A stretch of 64,000 nucleotides of DNA, taken from the NCBI GenBank assembly GCA_022702545.1, contig JAHRBC010000002.1, positions 6,386,001 to 6,450,000 of the forward strand. The letters run 5' to 3'. Numbering within the stretch: position 1 is the first letter of the stretch; the number at the start of each line of letters is the position of its first letter. Positions 22,909 to 34,028 of the stretch are shown piece by piece. The notes under the pieces were generated by a model. That model was not told the DNA's origin, did no database searches, and saw only the letters and a program-made list of their open reading frames with translations. A program made the translations under genes and the position numbers. This DNA comes from Phycomyces nitens. Taxonomy: Eukaryota; Mucoromycota; Mucoromycetes; Mucorales; Phycomycetaceae.

Positions 22909-23756
22909 CTAGTTATGGAATTTAATGGTATGTCTATTTAGATTGTCTTTTCTGGTAAAGTATTTGGGGCATAGATGGCAGCCAAACTTTCCTCGCTTAT
23001 TAGAGTGTGTCTTCATGTGTCTTTGATAGTTGAATTTGGAATCAAATCTTTTAGGACATTTTGAGCACATGTACTTCTTTGATGGATCTATATCCGAATA
23101 TTTTCTCATCACGGCTGATTGTCCATCTGGGATGTAGTGCTTAATAACAAGCGTGGGTTGATGTTGGACTTGTGCTGGAGGTGTTTGTGGATGTACATCT
23201 TTATAAGAAATTCAATCATTAGATGCCTAGCAACCAACATGGAATACAAACATAATATTTACCATATTCAGAGTAACCTTGAGAAGATCCTGAGGAACTA
23301 TGATCCAGAGAGGGAAGATTTGGAGAATGAGGAAGCCAAGAACACACTAGAGACAGATTTGTTAGTGTAACCTGAATATTGGCTAGGATTTACGAGTCAC
23401 TTTAAGTATTTTATGGGGGAATTGTACCTGCTAAAAAGTTATTCAACTGGTCATCAGTAAAAGGGCATTCTGTGGGAGTTCCATAGCTGGGATCACTTGG
23501 GTATCTGAATTCATTTTCCAGAAAGAAGTCTAGAAAGATATTTAGGGTACTTGGCTAATAATTTGCGAGTGTATAAATTACCTTTTAAAGCCTAATAAGT
23601 TTGACCAAAAAGACAAAAGGATGTCAAACAGTTTAGGGGTTAGCTATATGCACCCAGCTCTCTTATAATCCAAACACTCGGGTCAGCACTTGCCAATTTG
23701 TCCTCTGTACAACAAGGTGGATCAACCAGGAAAACGTCAAACGCAGCAATAGTCAT
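22909..23756 (-). CDS. ZNF-C: small two-finger C2H2 protein, older paralogue
   Basis: The exon plan is that of ZNF-B: exon 1 ends at TTG|GCAAGT after MTIAAFDVFLVDPPCCTEDKL, then a 10-nt micro-exon (GCTTTAAAAG, about 23585), a 102-nt exon, an exon ending in QGYSEY, and exon 5 at 23198-22909. Total about 180 residues. The fingers are CSKC-X12-H-X3-H (RFDSKFNYQRH) and CHLC-X12-H-X4-H (YFTRKDNLNRH). The linker is LVIKHYIPDG, slightly changed from NPNG. The reading frame is open throughout, so the gene looks functional although it diverged before the 10-kb duplication. A TATA box lies at 23844-23850 and a foldback element about 0.9-1.4 kb upstream. Confidence 0.78.
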
Positions 23757-23843
23757 TGTAAAAGAAGTAGGAAAGTAGTGGGAAGCAAAAGGTGGAGCAA
23801 TTCAGAAGAAAGAATGAGGGAAAAATTGGTTTCAGCCTCTCTA

Positions 23844-23850
23844 TTTTATA
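23844..23850 (-). promoter_or_regulatory. TATA box of ZNF-C
   Basis: Minus strand TACCATGGACTTAAGTATAA, then AA; 88 bp before the start codon. Spacing and flanks are the same as in ZNF-B. Confidence 0.75.
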
Positions 23851-24624
23851 CTTAAGTCCATGGTATATCTTGAGAAACCTACAAGACCAGTGTGCTTGGA
23901 GTAAAGAAAGTAGTAGGTAGAAGATGTTTACTTAGATAGTTTGTGTAACTTGACACGTTACTGATTGGCCTAAAAAACAAACTCAAAAAAAAAGATGGCC
24001 ATTTTTAAGAGTCCGTCAGTTTGATCAATATATCAACCTATTCAACTTCTTTAATTGTACTTCTTGGACCAAACGCTGTCTTTTTTTTTCAATATAATCG
24101 CAAAAATTATTGTATTTCATGAAATTGATTACACAAATTAATTTTATAGTTTGCTACTACTCTACATCCTACATTGATAGATAGTCAATTATATTATCTT
24201 TTGATATAATTCTATGGAGACTATATCTAATACACTATTTCATTCGGATTTGTATAGCTGGTTATATAAACACTATTTCAATTATTAAAACAATTTCATA
24301 TTTTGTTATTCAAGAATATATAGTCTGAATACAAGTATAATAAGAGTGTATTAATATACATATATAATCCTTTATACTTAAAGATGATCAGTTCAGTATT
24401 AAATAGACACCTTGGCTATATGGTTAAAGCGATGGTTTATTTATTGAATATTAAAAAGACTTTAATATTTTATTAAATTATATTGGTAATTATTTAAATA
24501 TATTTTATGATATTTTAGTAGTTAAAGAAGTATATGGTCTGTGCACTGACAGCTTATAAATTATTCTTTTGAAAAAGCATTCAAACTCTTTTCTTGGTAA
24601 AAAAAATTCAGGAACAAAGTTTTT

Positions 24625-25178
24625 CGTACATTTGTGGTACAAGTCTTTTTCAGAGTACAAATTTATTTATAATTCACTCGAATTTAGTAATATCCTCATC
24701 CTCTTTTTGCTCTTCCTCCTCTTTCTATTTCCATAAAGCCCAATAAAAGTACTCGGATTATTTCCTTTTATACTTTAAGATTTCAAGCCTTGTTTTACGT
24801 CACTCGCTCACGTATGATGCTTTTGTTCTAGATATCTGTGAGGATATTCAATAAGCCTCTTGTAATATAAAACCAACTTATTGTCATTAGCAAAGACTTG
24901 TTCAGACATACATTTGTTAACAATTACCATTAAATATAAAAACAGTTGCTTTATTGGCTTATATATATATATATATATATCTATGACTTGAAAAATATAT
25001 GTAGTGACGTAAACAAGGCTTGGAACTTTAAAGCATAAAAGGGTATAAGCTCATTATTCTTTATTGAATTTTCATAAAAAGAGAAAGAGGAGGAAAAGGA
25101 GAATAAGGATATTATTGAATTCAAGTGAATTATAAATATACTCATACTCTGTATAAGACTTGTATGGTGAGTTCGTAC
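24625..25178. repeat. Foldback element upstream of ZNF-C
   Basis: Direct copy of the element at 646-1210. The left arm is 24625-24803, the right arm starts at 25004, and the (TA)n tract in the spacer is shorter than in copy 1. It lies about 0.9-1.4 kb upstream of the ZNF-C start codon. Confidence 0.75.
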
Positions 25179-26557
25179 ATGGATATCAACGTTGACATAT
25201 TGTTCAAAAGCCCAAGACATTTGCCAATATAAAGTTATAAGAAAACAAGGCCTTGCGCTGGGTATCTATAGTATTTTTTAACCCATTTAATGTCTTTATT
25301 TTGTATGGAGTAACTTTAATAAAAAGACTTTGTGGTTCAAAGATATGCCACCAAGAGAAAATTACATGGCAAGGATCCTAATTTTTCGTGGAATTGAAAC
25401 AGACTAAAGGGCTATTGTCGGCAATTAAATCCTAAATGAATAAAAACGCAAGTCACGTCTGTGACTTTGTATTTCTGTACCTGACCAACTTGCATTAATC
25501 CACCAAAAAAGATAAAAGATGCTGTGTGGATTATTTCTTAGGTTTATAGCTGTATTTTCTGACTAAAAAAATAATATTTTATGAAGATTTTGAGAGCTCT
25601 ATCTAAAGTTCTGCTGTGAATGGAATTGGATCAAGAGATATTATAGTGTAACAAAAATGTCAAGCTTGCCTTCAATGTAACTATATAAGTCTCTGGATGC
25701 TAATATCTATACTTTCCTCGAGCATCCCAACAACATTATTTAGATAATAGAATATTAATATAAAGCTCACAAAGTTGAAAAGAAGGTTATCTCAGGAAAA
25801 TATACTTTCCGTCGCCATGATGATGGTGGCAAAGAGTAATTTTATGCTTCTTTTTACATTTATCTTTAATTCTTGTTATATATTTATCATTGAATTTTAA
25901 TTCTTATTTTTTTATAAATTTTTTTATTCAAATGTGTACTTATTGCACATTAGATTATGGAATCATAAAGACCTGATTACTACTTGACATTAGGAATTAT
26001 ATTTTCCAATGGTATCAGTAAATCGATACAGCAGAGAAAGTCCCACGATTACGCATTACTCATATATCTTTGCTGTCAATACTGTTTTTACACATCACAA
26101 CCAACATCATCAGAATCACTTTTTGGACCGACCTTTTCTTTGTTTGGGAGCAGACGCTGTTAAATAAATAGTATTACAAAACTCGGGAATCTATCAAAAA
26201 TGGCTGCTAGCATAATAATATGCTTAGAATAAGTAAAGACTCTAAACTAAATCACTTCATATTGTACCAATCTTGCCAACAAGAGTTTAATATCGCTCAA
26301 ACAAACTGCAATCAGTCAGCCCTTTACTCTTCGCATCAACATGCCAGAAATTTTACCGCTGTAAAAACGGTGTCAAACATAGATCGTTACTCGGATCTCT
26401 TTCTTGCTTTGGTCTCTGTCTATCAAGATTAAATAAAGAACTCCTATATTATGTGTTGACTAGTATTCTTATTGATTTATATAGTCCTTGAATTTACACT
26501 GTGTCGATTCAACGGTATACCATTTTGCAGTAAGTCGGCAATACCGTTATTTTATAT

Positions 26558-27624
26558 GTGGAGTTTTATCAAAAGAAATTGAAACAAAATCCAAAGTCGA
26601 TAGTTAAAGCTAGATGCACTATTGCGTCCCATAAAATACAACAACAACGTGGTATTGCCACCATTCCCATAAAAAACAAAGAAAAGATACCTTTCACTTG
26701 TAATGCAACTTCATTCTTACATGTCACCAAGCGACCCAAGATTACGAACGAAAACACCCCAATCTTGTCCGCCATATCAACAGTAATTAGTCCACACAAC
26801 GCGCATTTGACTCCTGGACATAAACAACTTTCAAACCAATAGTTGATTGTTGAAACCAACGTGTCATTGAAAAAACATTATGGTAGCATATATTATATGC
26901 TAAAACAAGCATTAGAAATGAAATTGGTGAACTTACCCCATTTTCTCTGGAGTTTTGTCCAGCCAGATAATATTGCAACTGACGATGAGGTTCTTCTGAA
27001 TATTATCCAATATGTGTGAGCGGATTATTGTAAAAGTGTCATTGAAATGCTTTTTTACCAACCGAAATATGAACGTTTGTTTTGGATAGACGGTGTTACT
27101 CCCATTTTCCAAACATTTGGTGACCAGAGCCAGTTTCTTGGATTCCAATGGTGCGAGGTTCCTACCAAAGAGCATGTCGGATTGGCCATTGACCCAGATA
27201 CAAGGGTGCAAACTACACCGATCAAATACTATGTAGGTGTTGGGTACAATATTAATGGCCACAGTCGTTTGTTAATGGAAGGATAAAGCAGTAGCACCTT
27301 AAAAGAAGACTTGGATCACACCCAAGATGATAGAACTACTTACTCCATTCTTACGACACCATACCACTTCAACGTCTTCGAGTCTTTGTTCTGTTGTGTC
27401 ATATTCCCTGCAGTGTGTATGTAACTACCATTAATCTTTCTACAACAGTATTGGACCCTGATAATATTGGTAGTTATATTAAAACGGAAATGCGATCTGT
27501 GGATATTTCTCTTACATTTAACAATTGTCATTTATGGATGCAAGACTTTGAACTCGTCGCCTATCTTTCCGCTTCTCTTCAGGAGCAACAAGTTATCCTA
27601 AAAAACAAAACAAAAAAGACGTGA
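26558..27624 (+). pseudogene. Unidentified ORF cluster (direct copy 2)
   Basis: Direct copy of 2592-3658 with the same three plus-strand ORFs. One visible replacement is Phe to Ser in the last ORF, shared with the inverted copy. The function is unknown. Confidence 0.3.
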
Positions 27625-28416
27625 AGGAAATCTCGGGTGTCATTGAGATATAGAAAAGACAGAAATAGAGGATTGTATATTCCTTGTGAGATAATTAGGG
27701 CCATGTAACCTCGATCTGTTTGACGTTATTTATTCAATAAAAGATACAAGTTATGACGGTAGTGTCTGATTAGCTAAATCTTTCCACCCTGTCATTTCGG
27801 CAAAAAATAAAATACAATGTAAAGTTGGCAAAGCTTATTTCCAACAATCTGCAAATCATTATTTACGTTGAGCGAAACTTTTACACAGTAGATGCGCAAA
27901 AAGTTTCCGAAAAAAAAGTGTACTCTTGCTATACATGTATATATCCAATACTTTATTTAATAGTAAAATATCAAATTAGTTTTATAATTGAAATAGTCTC
28001 TATATAAACAGCTATGAAAAAGTTGAATAAAATGATGTATTGGACAATATCCCCCAAAGAATTATATAAATAGATCATATAATTGGCTATTTTAAAGTGT
28101 AGACTGTAGAGTGACAATAAATTATAGCATCAGGTTACCCAATCACTTTATAAAATCATAATAATCTTTGCGATTATATTTAAAGGGCAAATGCTGCGTT
28201 TTGTCCAAGAAGTATAATTAGGGGCATTAAATAGGTTGATCATTATGGAAATGTCGGGTATTTAAAAATGCCGTCTTTTTTTTTTGACCAATCATACATC
28301 AGTCAACATAAAATAGTTTGTTATAATCTGGAATCCTGGTGTAACAAGATGGGAAGAAGTGTAGATACCTGATGGTCCATTGGGTTTAGGAGAAAGAGGA
28401 CTACCAATGGGCCAAG

Positions 28417-28423
28417 TATAAAA
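28417..28423 (+). promoter_or_regulatory. TATA box of ZNF-A (copy 2)
   Basis: TATAAAA, 95 bp before the start codon at 28512; identical to copy 1. Confidence 0.75.
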
Positions 28424-28511
28424 CGGCAACAAAATATGATCATTATACAAATCATTCTATTCTCTTTAGCTCATAAACTCTACTATTCATAACCACTTTG
28501 CCTCTTTTCCA

Positions 28512-29381
28512 ATGTCGTTTAACTCATTTGACGTCTCTTCTCTTACTCCCTGTAACGATGTACAGGATCTTTTGGTATGTATTCAAATCAAGATCTATGG
28601 ATTTGTAAAAGTGGAAGAATACTATAGAAATATATACATTTCACTTGAATTGCTGCCCTTATTAACATTTCTCTACTCAGTATGATGGACGGGCAATGGC
28701 AGGTAATTCACACACAAAAATCATTTTGTTTTGAGACAGCTCACAAACTCTTTGTCTAGATTTTGACCTATTTCGTATTCAAAGAGGTCCAAGTGTTCCC
28801 AGTCAGCATGATACAATAATGTATTATCTTAGTGATGAAGAGTTAAACTATCATTTATCAGGTATTAGTTTCTGTAATAAGCTAATATACAATATTTCTT
28901 AATGTTTGCCTTGTATTGTACTAAAACATATACTTCTAGTCATCTCTTTGTTTCCAGATTCCCCATATCCACATCCTCTTGATTACAGCTCCCCATCATA
29001 TTCTCAAGATCATTATGAAGAAGGTAAATATTATATTTACAATACATATCCGACTGCTAGCCATCTGACAATTCAGTTGCTTATAAAGGTGCAAGGTCAG
29101 AAACCCTTCCAGAACAAGTGAATTCTAGCCCTACTGAGCTTATCATTAAGCACTACAATCCAAATGGACTACCAGTTGTCCTGAATGAAGATTTGGAACC
29201 AATGAACCCTATGGAATATACATGTTTGGTGTGCTCTCAAAGGTTCAGTTCAAGATATAACTATAATCGACACATGGAAACACACTCTAATAATCGAGTA
29301 AAGTTTCCCTGCCATCTATGCCGCAAAAAGCTTACCACCAAGTTTAGTCTAAACAGACATATTAGCAACACCCATCAATAG
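28512..29381 (+). CDS. ZNF-A: small two-finger C2H2 protein, copy 2 (diverged finger exon)
   Basis: Same five-exon, 181-residue layout as copy 1 (offset 23965), with exons 1-4 unchanged. Exon 5 differs in a tight cluster: Lys-Ser-Gly to Asn-Ser-Ser before the linker, Pro to Leu after IKHYNPNG, Ser to Leu, His to Asn and His to Tyr before the first finger, and Arg to Thr in MERH/METH. All zinc ligands are kept: CLVC-X12-H-X3-H and CHLC-X12-H-X4-H. The differences begin in the last intron (about 29072) and stop near 29395, while kilobases on both sides are nearly identical. Confidence 0.85.
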
Positions 29382-29842
29382 CCTCCCTTTTTGAGTTTTT
29401 AAGGCTTTTGATATATTGTGTACTGTTTCTTTACTAGCTTTATAGTTACTCGTCTTTTTTGGAATTTTTAAATAAATAAATACATAAAATCCTTTTATGC
29501 TCTGAAAATTATCATGATAATTAAAAGTACAAAAGATACAAATGAATATGTATTTCACACTGATTATGTAAAATATTCAATATTTTATCTCTAAATAATG
29601 TTAACGTTGACCATCTTTAAAACAAACTTTAGTTTTCTTTCTAAAAAAAACAGTAATATGTTTAACAGTAATATTTGAGATCAAATAATCGATACTTTAC
29701 ACTCTCAGAAAACAAATCATCGTCTCGTTTTTTTCAATATATATTTCTGAAAACATATTATATATATCAACCTCTTCATCCTATATCTTCAACTAATAAC
29801 ATATATTTTATAATAAATAAAGTAAAAAATAAAAATCTATTA

Positions 29843-30016
29843 ATGTTTGGTGCGGTCATTACAGGATTTGATTATAGACTTATTTCTGTCAAGCATACTT
29901 TCACAAACAGTACGCAATACTCTGGGGTTGAGTTACTTCAAATCCTAAACGATTCAATTTTTAGATGTATTTGTATGGCTAATAACCTCCTTTCTCTCTT
30001 GAACTTTGGCCTTTGA
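29843..30016 (+). CDS. Unidentified 57-codon ORF (direct copy 2)
   Basis: Third copy of the ORF at 5882-6055, unchanged. No family is recognised. Confidence 0.2.
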   Translation: MFGAVITGFDYRLISVKHTFTNSTQYSGVELLQILNDSIFRCICMANNLLSLLNFGL

Positions 30017-30537
30017 AAGGTGTCGAGCATCTTTGATTGACTAGATATTAGGAATCTGGGATTGCTAGTAGTAAAATCGCGGAATCACCCACCAAATATT
30101 CTGTGTTGTTGTATGTGAGTCAGTATGTTGGCTGGATCTATCTTATATTTAAATAGGGTATTATATTTTTCATTTAATTGTATATCCCATATTAAAGCCC
30201 ATTATCAATCAATCTGTATGAACATCTTTGACAACGGTCCTTTCAATAAATGTCAAGGGACCAAGACTGCCAGTCTATAAATTTCTATTACTATCCAACA
30301 ACCCTTTCTATAATTTTTAGTTGTAAGAATATACAAAATGTTTGACTCGACTCAATATATATTTAAATGCACAAGTTATTTTTTAATTACACTGGAGATA
30401 TTCAGAATATACAATTGTTTTTTATTTATTCGTTTAAAGGTGAAGATAATGAAGGGCTATTCATATAAAAGTGGCAATAAAAGAATGTGATTGATAATAA
30501 CTTGAAGGTATGATACATGGGCATGATTGAAAATAGA

Positions 30538-31372
30538 CTATTTATGCGATTTAATATGTCTATTTAGATTGTCTTTTCTGGTAAAGTATTTGTGGCATAG
30601 ATGGCAGCAAAATCTTGCCCGGTCGACAGAATGTGTCTCCATGTGTCTTTGATAGTTGAATTTGTTATAAAACTCTTCAGAACAGTTTGAGCACATGTGC
30701 TTCTTTGATTGATCTAGATCCGAATCATCTCTCATCACAGTTGGCCGTCCAGTTGGGTTGTAGTGCCTAATAACAAGCGTGGGTTGATGTTGGACTTGTG
30801 CTGGAGGTGTTTGTGGATGTACATCTTTATAAGAAATTCAATCATTAGATGCCTAGCAACCAACACATAATACAAACATAATATTTACCATATTCAGAGT
30901 AACCTTGAGAAGATCCTGGGGAACTATGATCCAGAGAGGGAAGATTTGGAGAATGAGGCAAAGTGCACACTAGAGAAATATTTGTTAGTGTAACCTGAAT
31001 ATTGGCTAGGATTTACGAGTCGCTTTGAGTGTTTTATGGGGAATTGTACCTGCTAAAACGTTATTCAACTGGTCATCAGTAAGAGGGTATTCTGTGTGGG
31101 GTCTATAGCTGGGATCACTTAGATATCTGAATCCATTTTCCTGAAGGAGATCTAGAAAGATAGTTAGGATACTTGGTCGAATAATTTGCGAGTATATAAA
31201 TTACCATCTAAAGCCTAATAACAAGTTTGACCAAAACGATGACGAAACGTCCAAGGGGTTAGCTATATGTACTTGTTTCACATATAATCCGGATACTTGG
31301 GTCAACACTTGCCAATTTATCTGAATCACGCTGTGGATCAAGCAGGGAAACGTCAAACAAATCAATATCCAT
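30538..31372 (-). CDS. ZNF-B: small two-finger C2H2 protein, copy 2 (diverged)
   Basis: The exon layout is that of copy 1 (offset 23961), about 179 residues, open throughout. Exon 5 carries replacements in and around the fingers (Gly to Asp, Lys to Asn in CSNC, Asp-Thr to Tyr-Asn in the first finger, Pro to Ala, Tyr to Phe, Asp to Cys, Ile to Leu) with only about two silent changes. Exon 3 also differs (SYGTPTEY versus SYRPHTEY). The extra Cys directly before CHLC could compete for zinc. The zinc ligands themselves are intact. Confidence 0.82.
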
Positions 31373-31459
31373 TGTAAGAGAAGGAGGAAAGTGGTGGGAA
31401 GTAAAAGGTAGAGGAATTGAGAAGAAAGAATGATGGAAAAATTGGTTTCAGCCTCTTGA

Positions 31460-31466
31460 TTTTATA
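31460..31466 (-). promoter_or_regulatory. TATA box of ZNF-B (copy 2)
   Basis: TATAAAA on the minus strand, 88 bp before the start codon at 31372. The element itself is unchanged although neighbouring bases differ from copy 1. Confidence 0.75.
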
Positions 31467-32223
31467 CTTAGGTCCATGGTATATCTTGAGAAACGTAGAA
31501 GACCAGTATTCAAAGAGGTATGCCAGGCCAGGGGGATATGTCTTCCTACTGATTCTTTGTGTACCCTGTCACATTGCTGATTGGCTTAAAAAACAAACTA
31601 AAAAAAAGACGGCCATTTTTAAGAGTCCGTCAGTTTGATCAATCCATCAACCTATTCAACTTCTTTAATTGTACTTCTTGGATCAAACGGTGTCTGCTGT
31701 TTTCAATATAATCGCAGAAATTATTATATTTTATGAAATTGATCAAACAACTTAATGTTGTAATATATTGCTACTCTTCAGTCTACATTGTAAAATAGGC
31801 AATTATATTGTTTATTCATATAATTCTTTGGAGACTTTATACTAGTTCATTCAACATTTTTATAGCTGTTTATACAAAGATTATGTCAATTAAAAAACTC
31901 ATTGCATAGTTTATTATTCAATAATATATGATCTGTATACAATTATAACAAGAGTGCTATACTTTTAAAATTATCAATTCAGTATCGAGTAGACATCTTG
32001 GCTATATGGTTAAAGAAATGGTTTATTTATTGAATATTAAAAAGACCTGGGGATTCTATTAAGCTATATTGATAATTACTCAAAATTATTTTATAATGTT
32101 GTAGTGGTTAAAGAAGTATATGGTCTGTGCACAACCAGTTTATAAAGTATTTTAAAAAAAGGTATTCAAACCCTTTTTTTTTCTTGTTAAGAATTCAAAG
32201 CACAAAGTTTTTGGTAGATCTGA

Positions 32224-32729
32224 GGCACACGTTTTGTACAGAATATGAATCTATTTAAAACTCTCTAAAATCCAGTAGTATTTTTCCCTTCCTCCTCTTT
32301 CTATTTCAATAAAGCCCAATAAAGAATAATCAGACCATTTCCTTTTATGCTTTAATATTTCAAGCCTTGTTTTACGTCACTCGCTCACGTATGATGCTTT
32401 TGTTCTAGATATCTGTGAGGATATCCAAAAAGCCTCTTATAATATAAGACCAACTTATTGTCATCAACAAAGATATTTTTTTTTATAAATACACTTGATA
32501 AAAATCACCATGGAATTATACAACCAGTTGCTTTATTGACTTTTATTTATTCATGGCTTAGAAGAATATATTCAGTGACATAAACAAGGCTTGGAACTTT
32601 AAAAACATAAAAAAATGTGTGAGCACAATATTCTTTATTAGGGATTTTGTGTAAAGAGGAGAAATGCATTACTGAATCCATGCGAATTATTACTAAATGA
32701 ATATCCTGTATAAGATTTGAACTGTGTAT
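32224..32729. repeat. Foldback element upstream of ZNF-B (copy 2)
   Basis: Direct copy of the element at 8260-8763; the inner arm edges are at 32380 and 32575. Confidence 0.72.
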
Positions 32730-34028
32730 GGCAGAGGAGGAAAGACATTGCCTAGTAAATAAGACGTTGTAACGTAGAATTAACGATTACCTTTATATAT
32801 CAAGGCTACCCCCCTCTCATTCATTACATTTCAACAATATTTCTTTGAACATTATTAGTTGATAAGCATTGTCAGAGCTGGAAATAACCCAATAAGAACT
32901 ATAGGGGACTGTATAACAATTTATTCTGCATCAAGGCATACTGCATTAACTGTTGTATATAGAAATCTTAAAGGCAGCTTGTTTGCAAGTGAATACAACT
33001 ATTAGGTAACATGAAAAGTATATTGTAAGTTTCATACTACACTTTTATTGACCCATCAAAAAGATCCTTTTTCTGCACGATACAAAAGCTTATTGATTTC
33101 TCCAGAGAAAATCTTCTGTTCTAAATAGGAGAGGTATATTGGGGTAAAATTGATGAATATATAAATATCAGAAAATGCCAGAGCTTTTTACGTTACTGGA
33201 TACAAAAAGTGCATAAGCAAGATAGAAGGAGGGGGGAATGGAGGTACTTGTTGGTGATAGCTGCTTTGACAGGGATAAAAGGAACCTCGTCAAGAAAAAT
33301 GTTTTTTCCAGTATTTGTTCCCAACACCAACCAGAACATTGTCCAGAGCGTAATGTACCAGTATTTTGTAGAAAGGCACAGATGTTGAGGACATACAAGA
33401 CACAGTGTTTGGATCTATCTTTCAGGACGTATTTGTACTCCAGAAACTAGGAAAAAAAGGTAATAAATTCTAGACCCCAGGTTACCTTTAAAAAGTCTGG
33501 TAAAACAGAAACATTGTACTCTTGGGCTAGTTGCACACTCACTTCAAGTTTTAAGAACTACCGATTTGCACAAACCCTAATAATAATAATATTACTTCAA
33601 AGTCCTTAAATCCAAGGCCCATGTATTCTATTAAAGAGCAAGTGTATAATGTAACCAAATATTCTCGAGTAGAAATCACTGATAGTTGCAAAACCAGAAT
33701 TGAATCTATAATAATACAGTGTTTTATCCCAAAAAGAGACCGCTGTAAAACGAATACAAACGATTGGAAAAACTTCACTAGACAAAATGTATTATCTCTA
33801 GAGATCATTGCAAGATAAAAGTCAAATAGAAGCCCAAGTCCCTTTGCTCTCTCTCCCCATTACATCCAGCACAATTACTCTAAATTTCTATACATCTTTT
33901 GGGCTTCAAATTAGTTCAAGAGGCTTAAAAAATAATACTACGTTTCACAGCAAAAAAAAAGAGGACAAAGTTCCCGAGCAATAGTTGCTAAATGAGATTA
34001 TTCTCTTTCTCCTCTCTTGCGCATCACC

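Larger units (their letters stand above)
22771..25210. repeat. Older paralogous block (ZNF-C plus upstream region)
   Basis: The 3' flank, gene, promoter and foldback-containing upstream region of ZNF-C line up with the matching parts of the ZNF-B block at 6448-8770, but with clear divergence in both coding and non-coding DNA. The block therefore predates the 10-kb duplication. Stretches kept nearly unchanged include the 3' flank with ATGATACATGGGCATG and the upstream stretch beginning TTACGTCACTCGCTCACG. Confidence 0.85.
23979..33960. repeat. ~10-kb segmental duplication, direct copy 2
   Basis: Second direct copy of 1-9986. The only long tracts with raised divergence are around the zinc-finger exons of ZNF-A (about 29072-29390) and ZNF-B (about 30485-31560). 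Smaller differences are length changes in a (TA)n tract and in poly-A/T runs. On the left it continues without a break into ZNF-C (22909-23756), which suggests that the true repeat unit includes a ZNF-C copy lying outside the window to the left of base 1. On the right it runs into the promoter of F-box gene 1. Confidence 0.93.
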
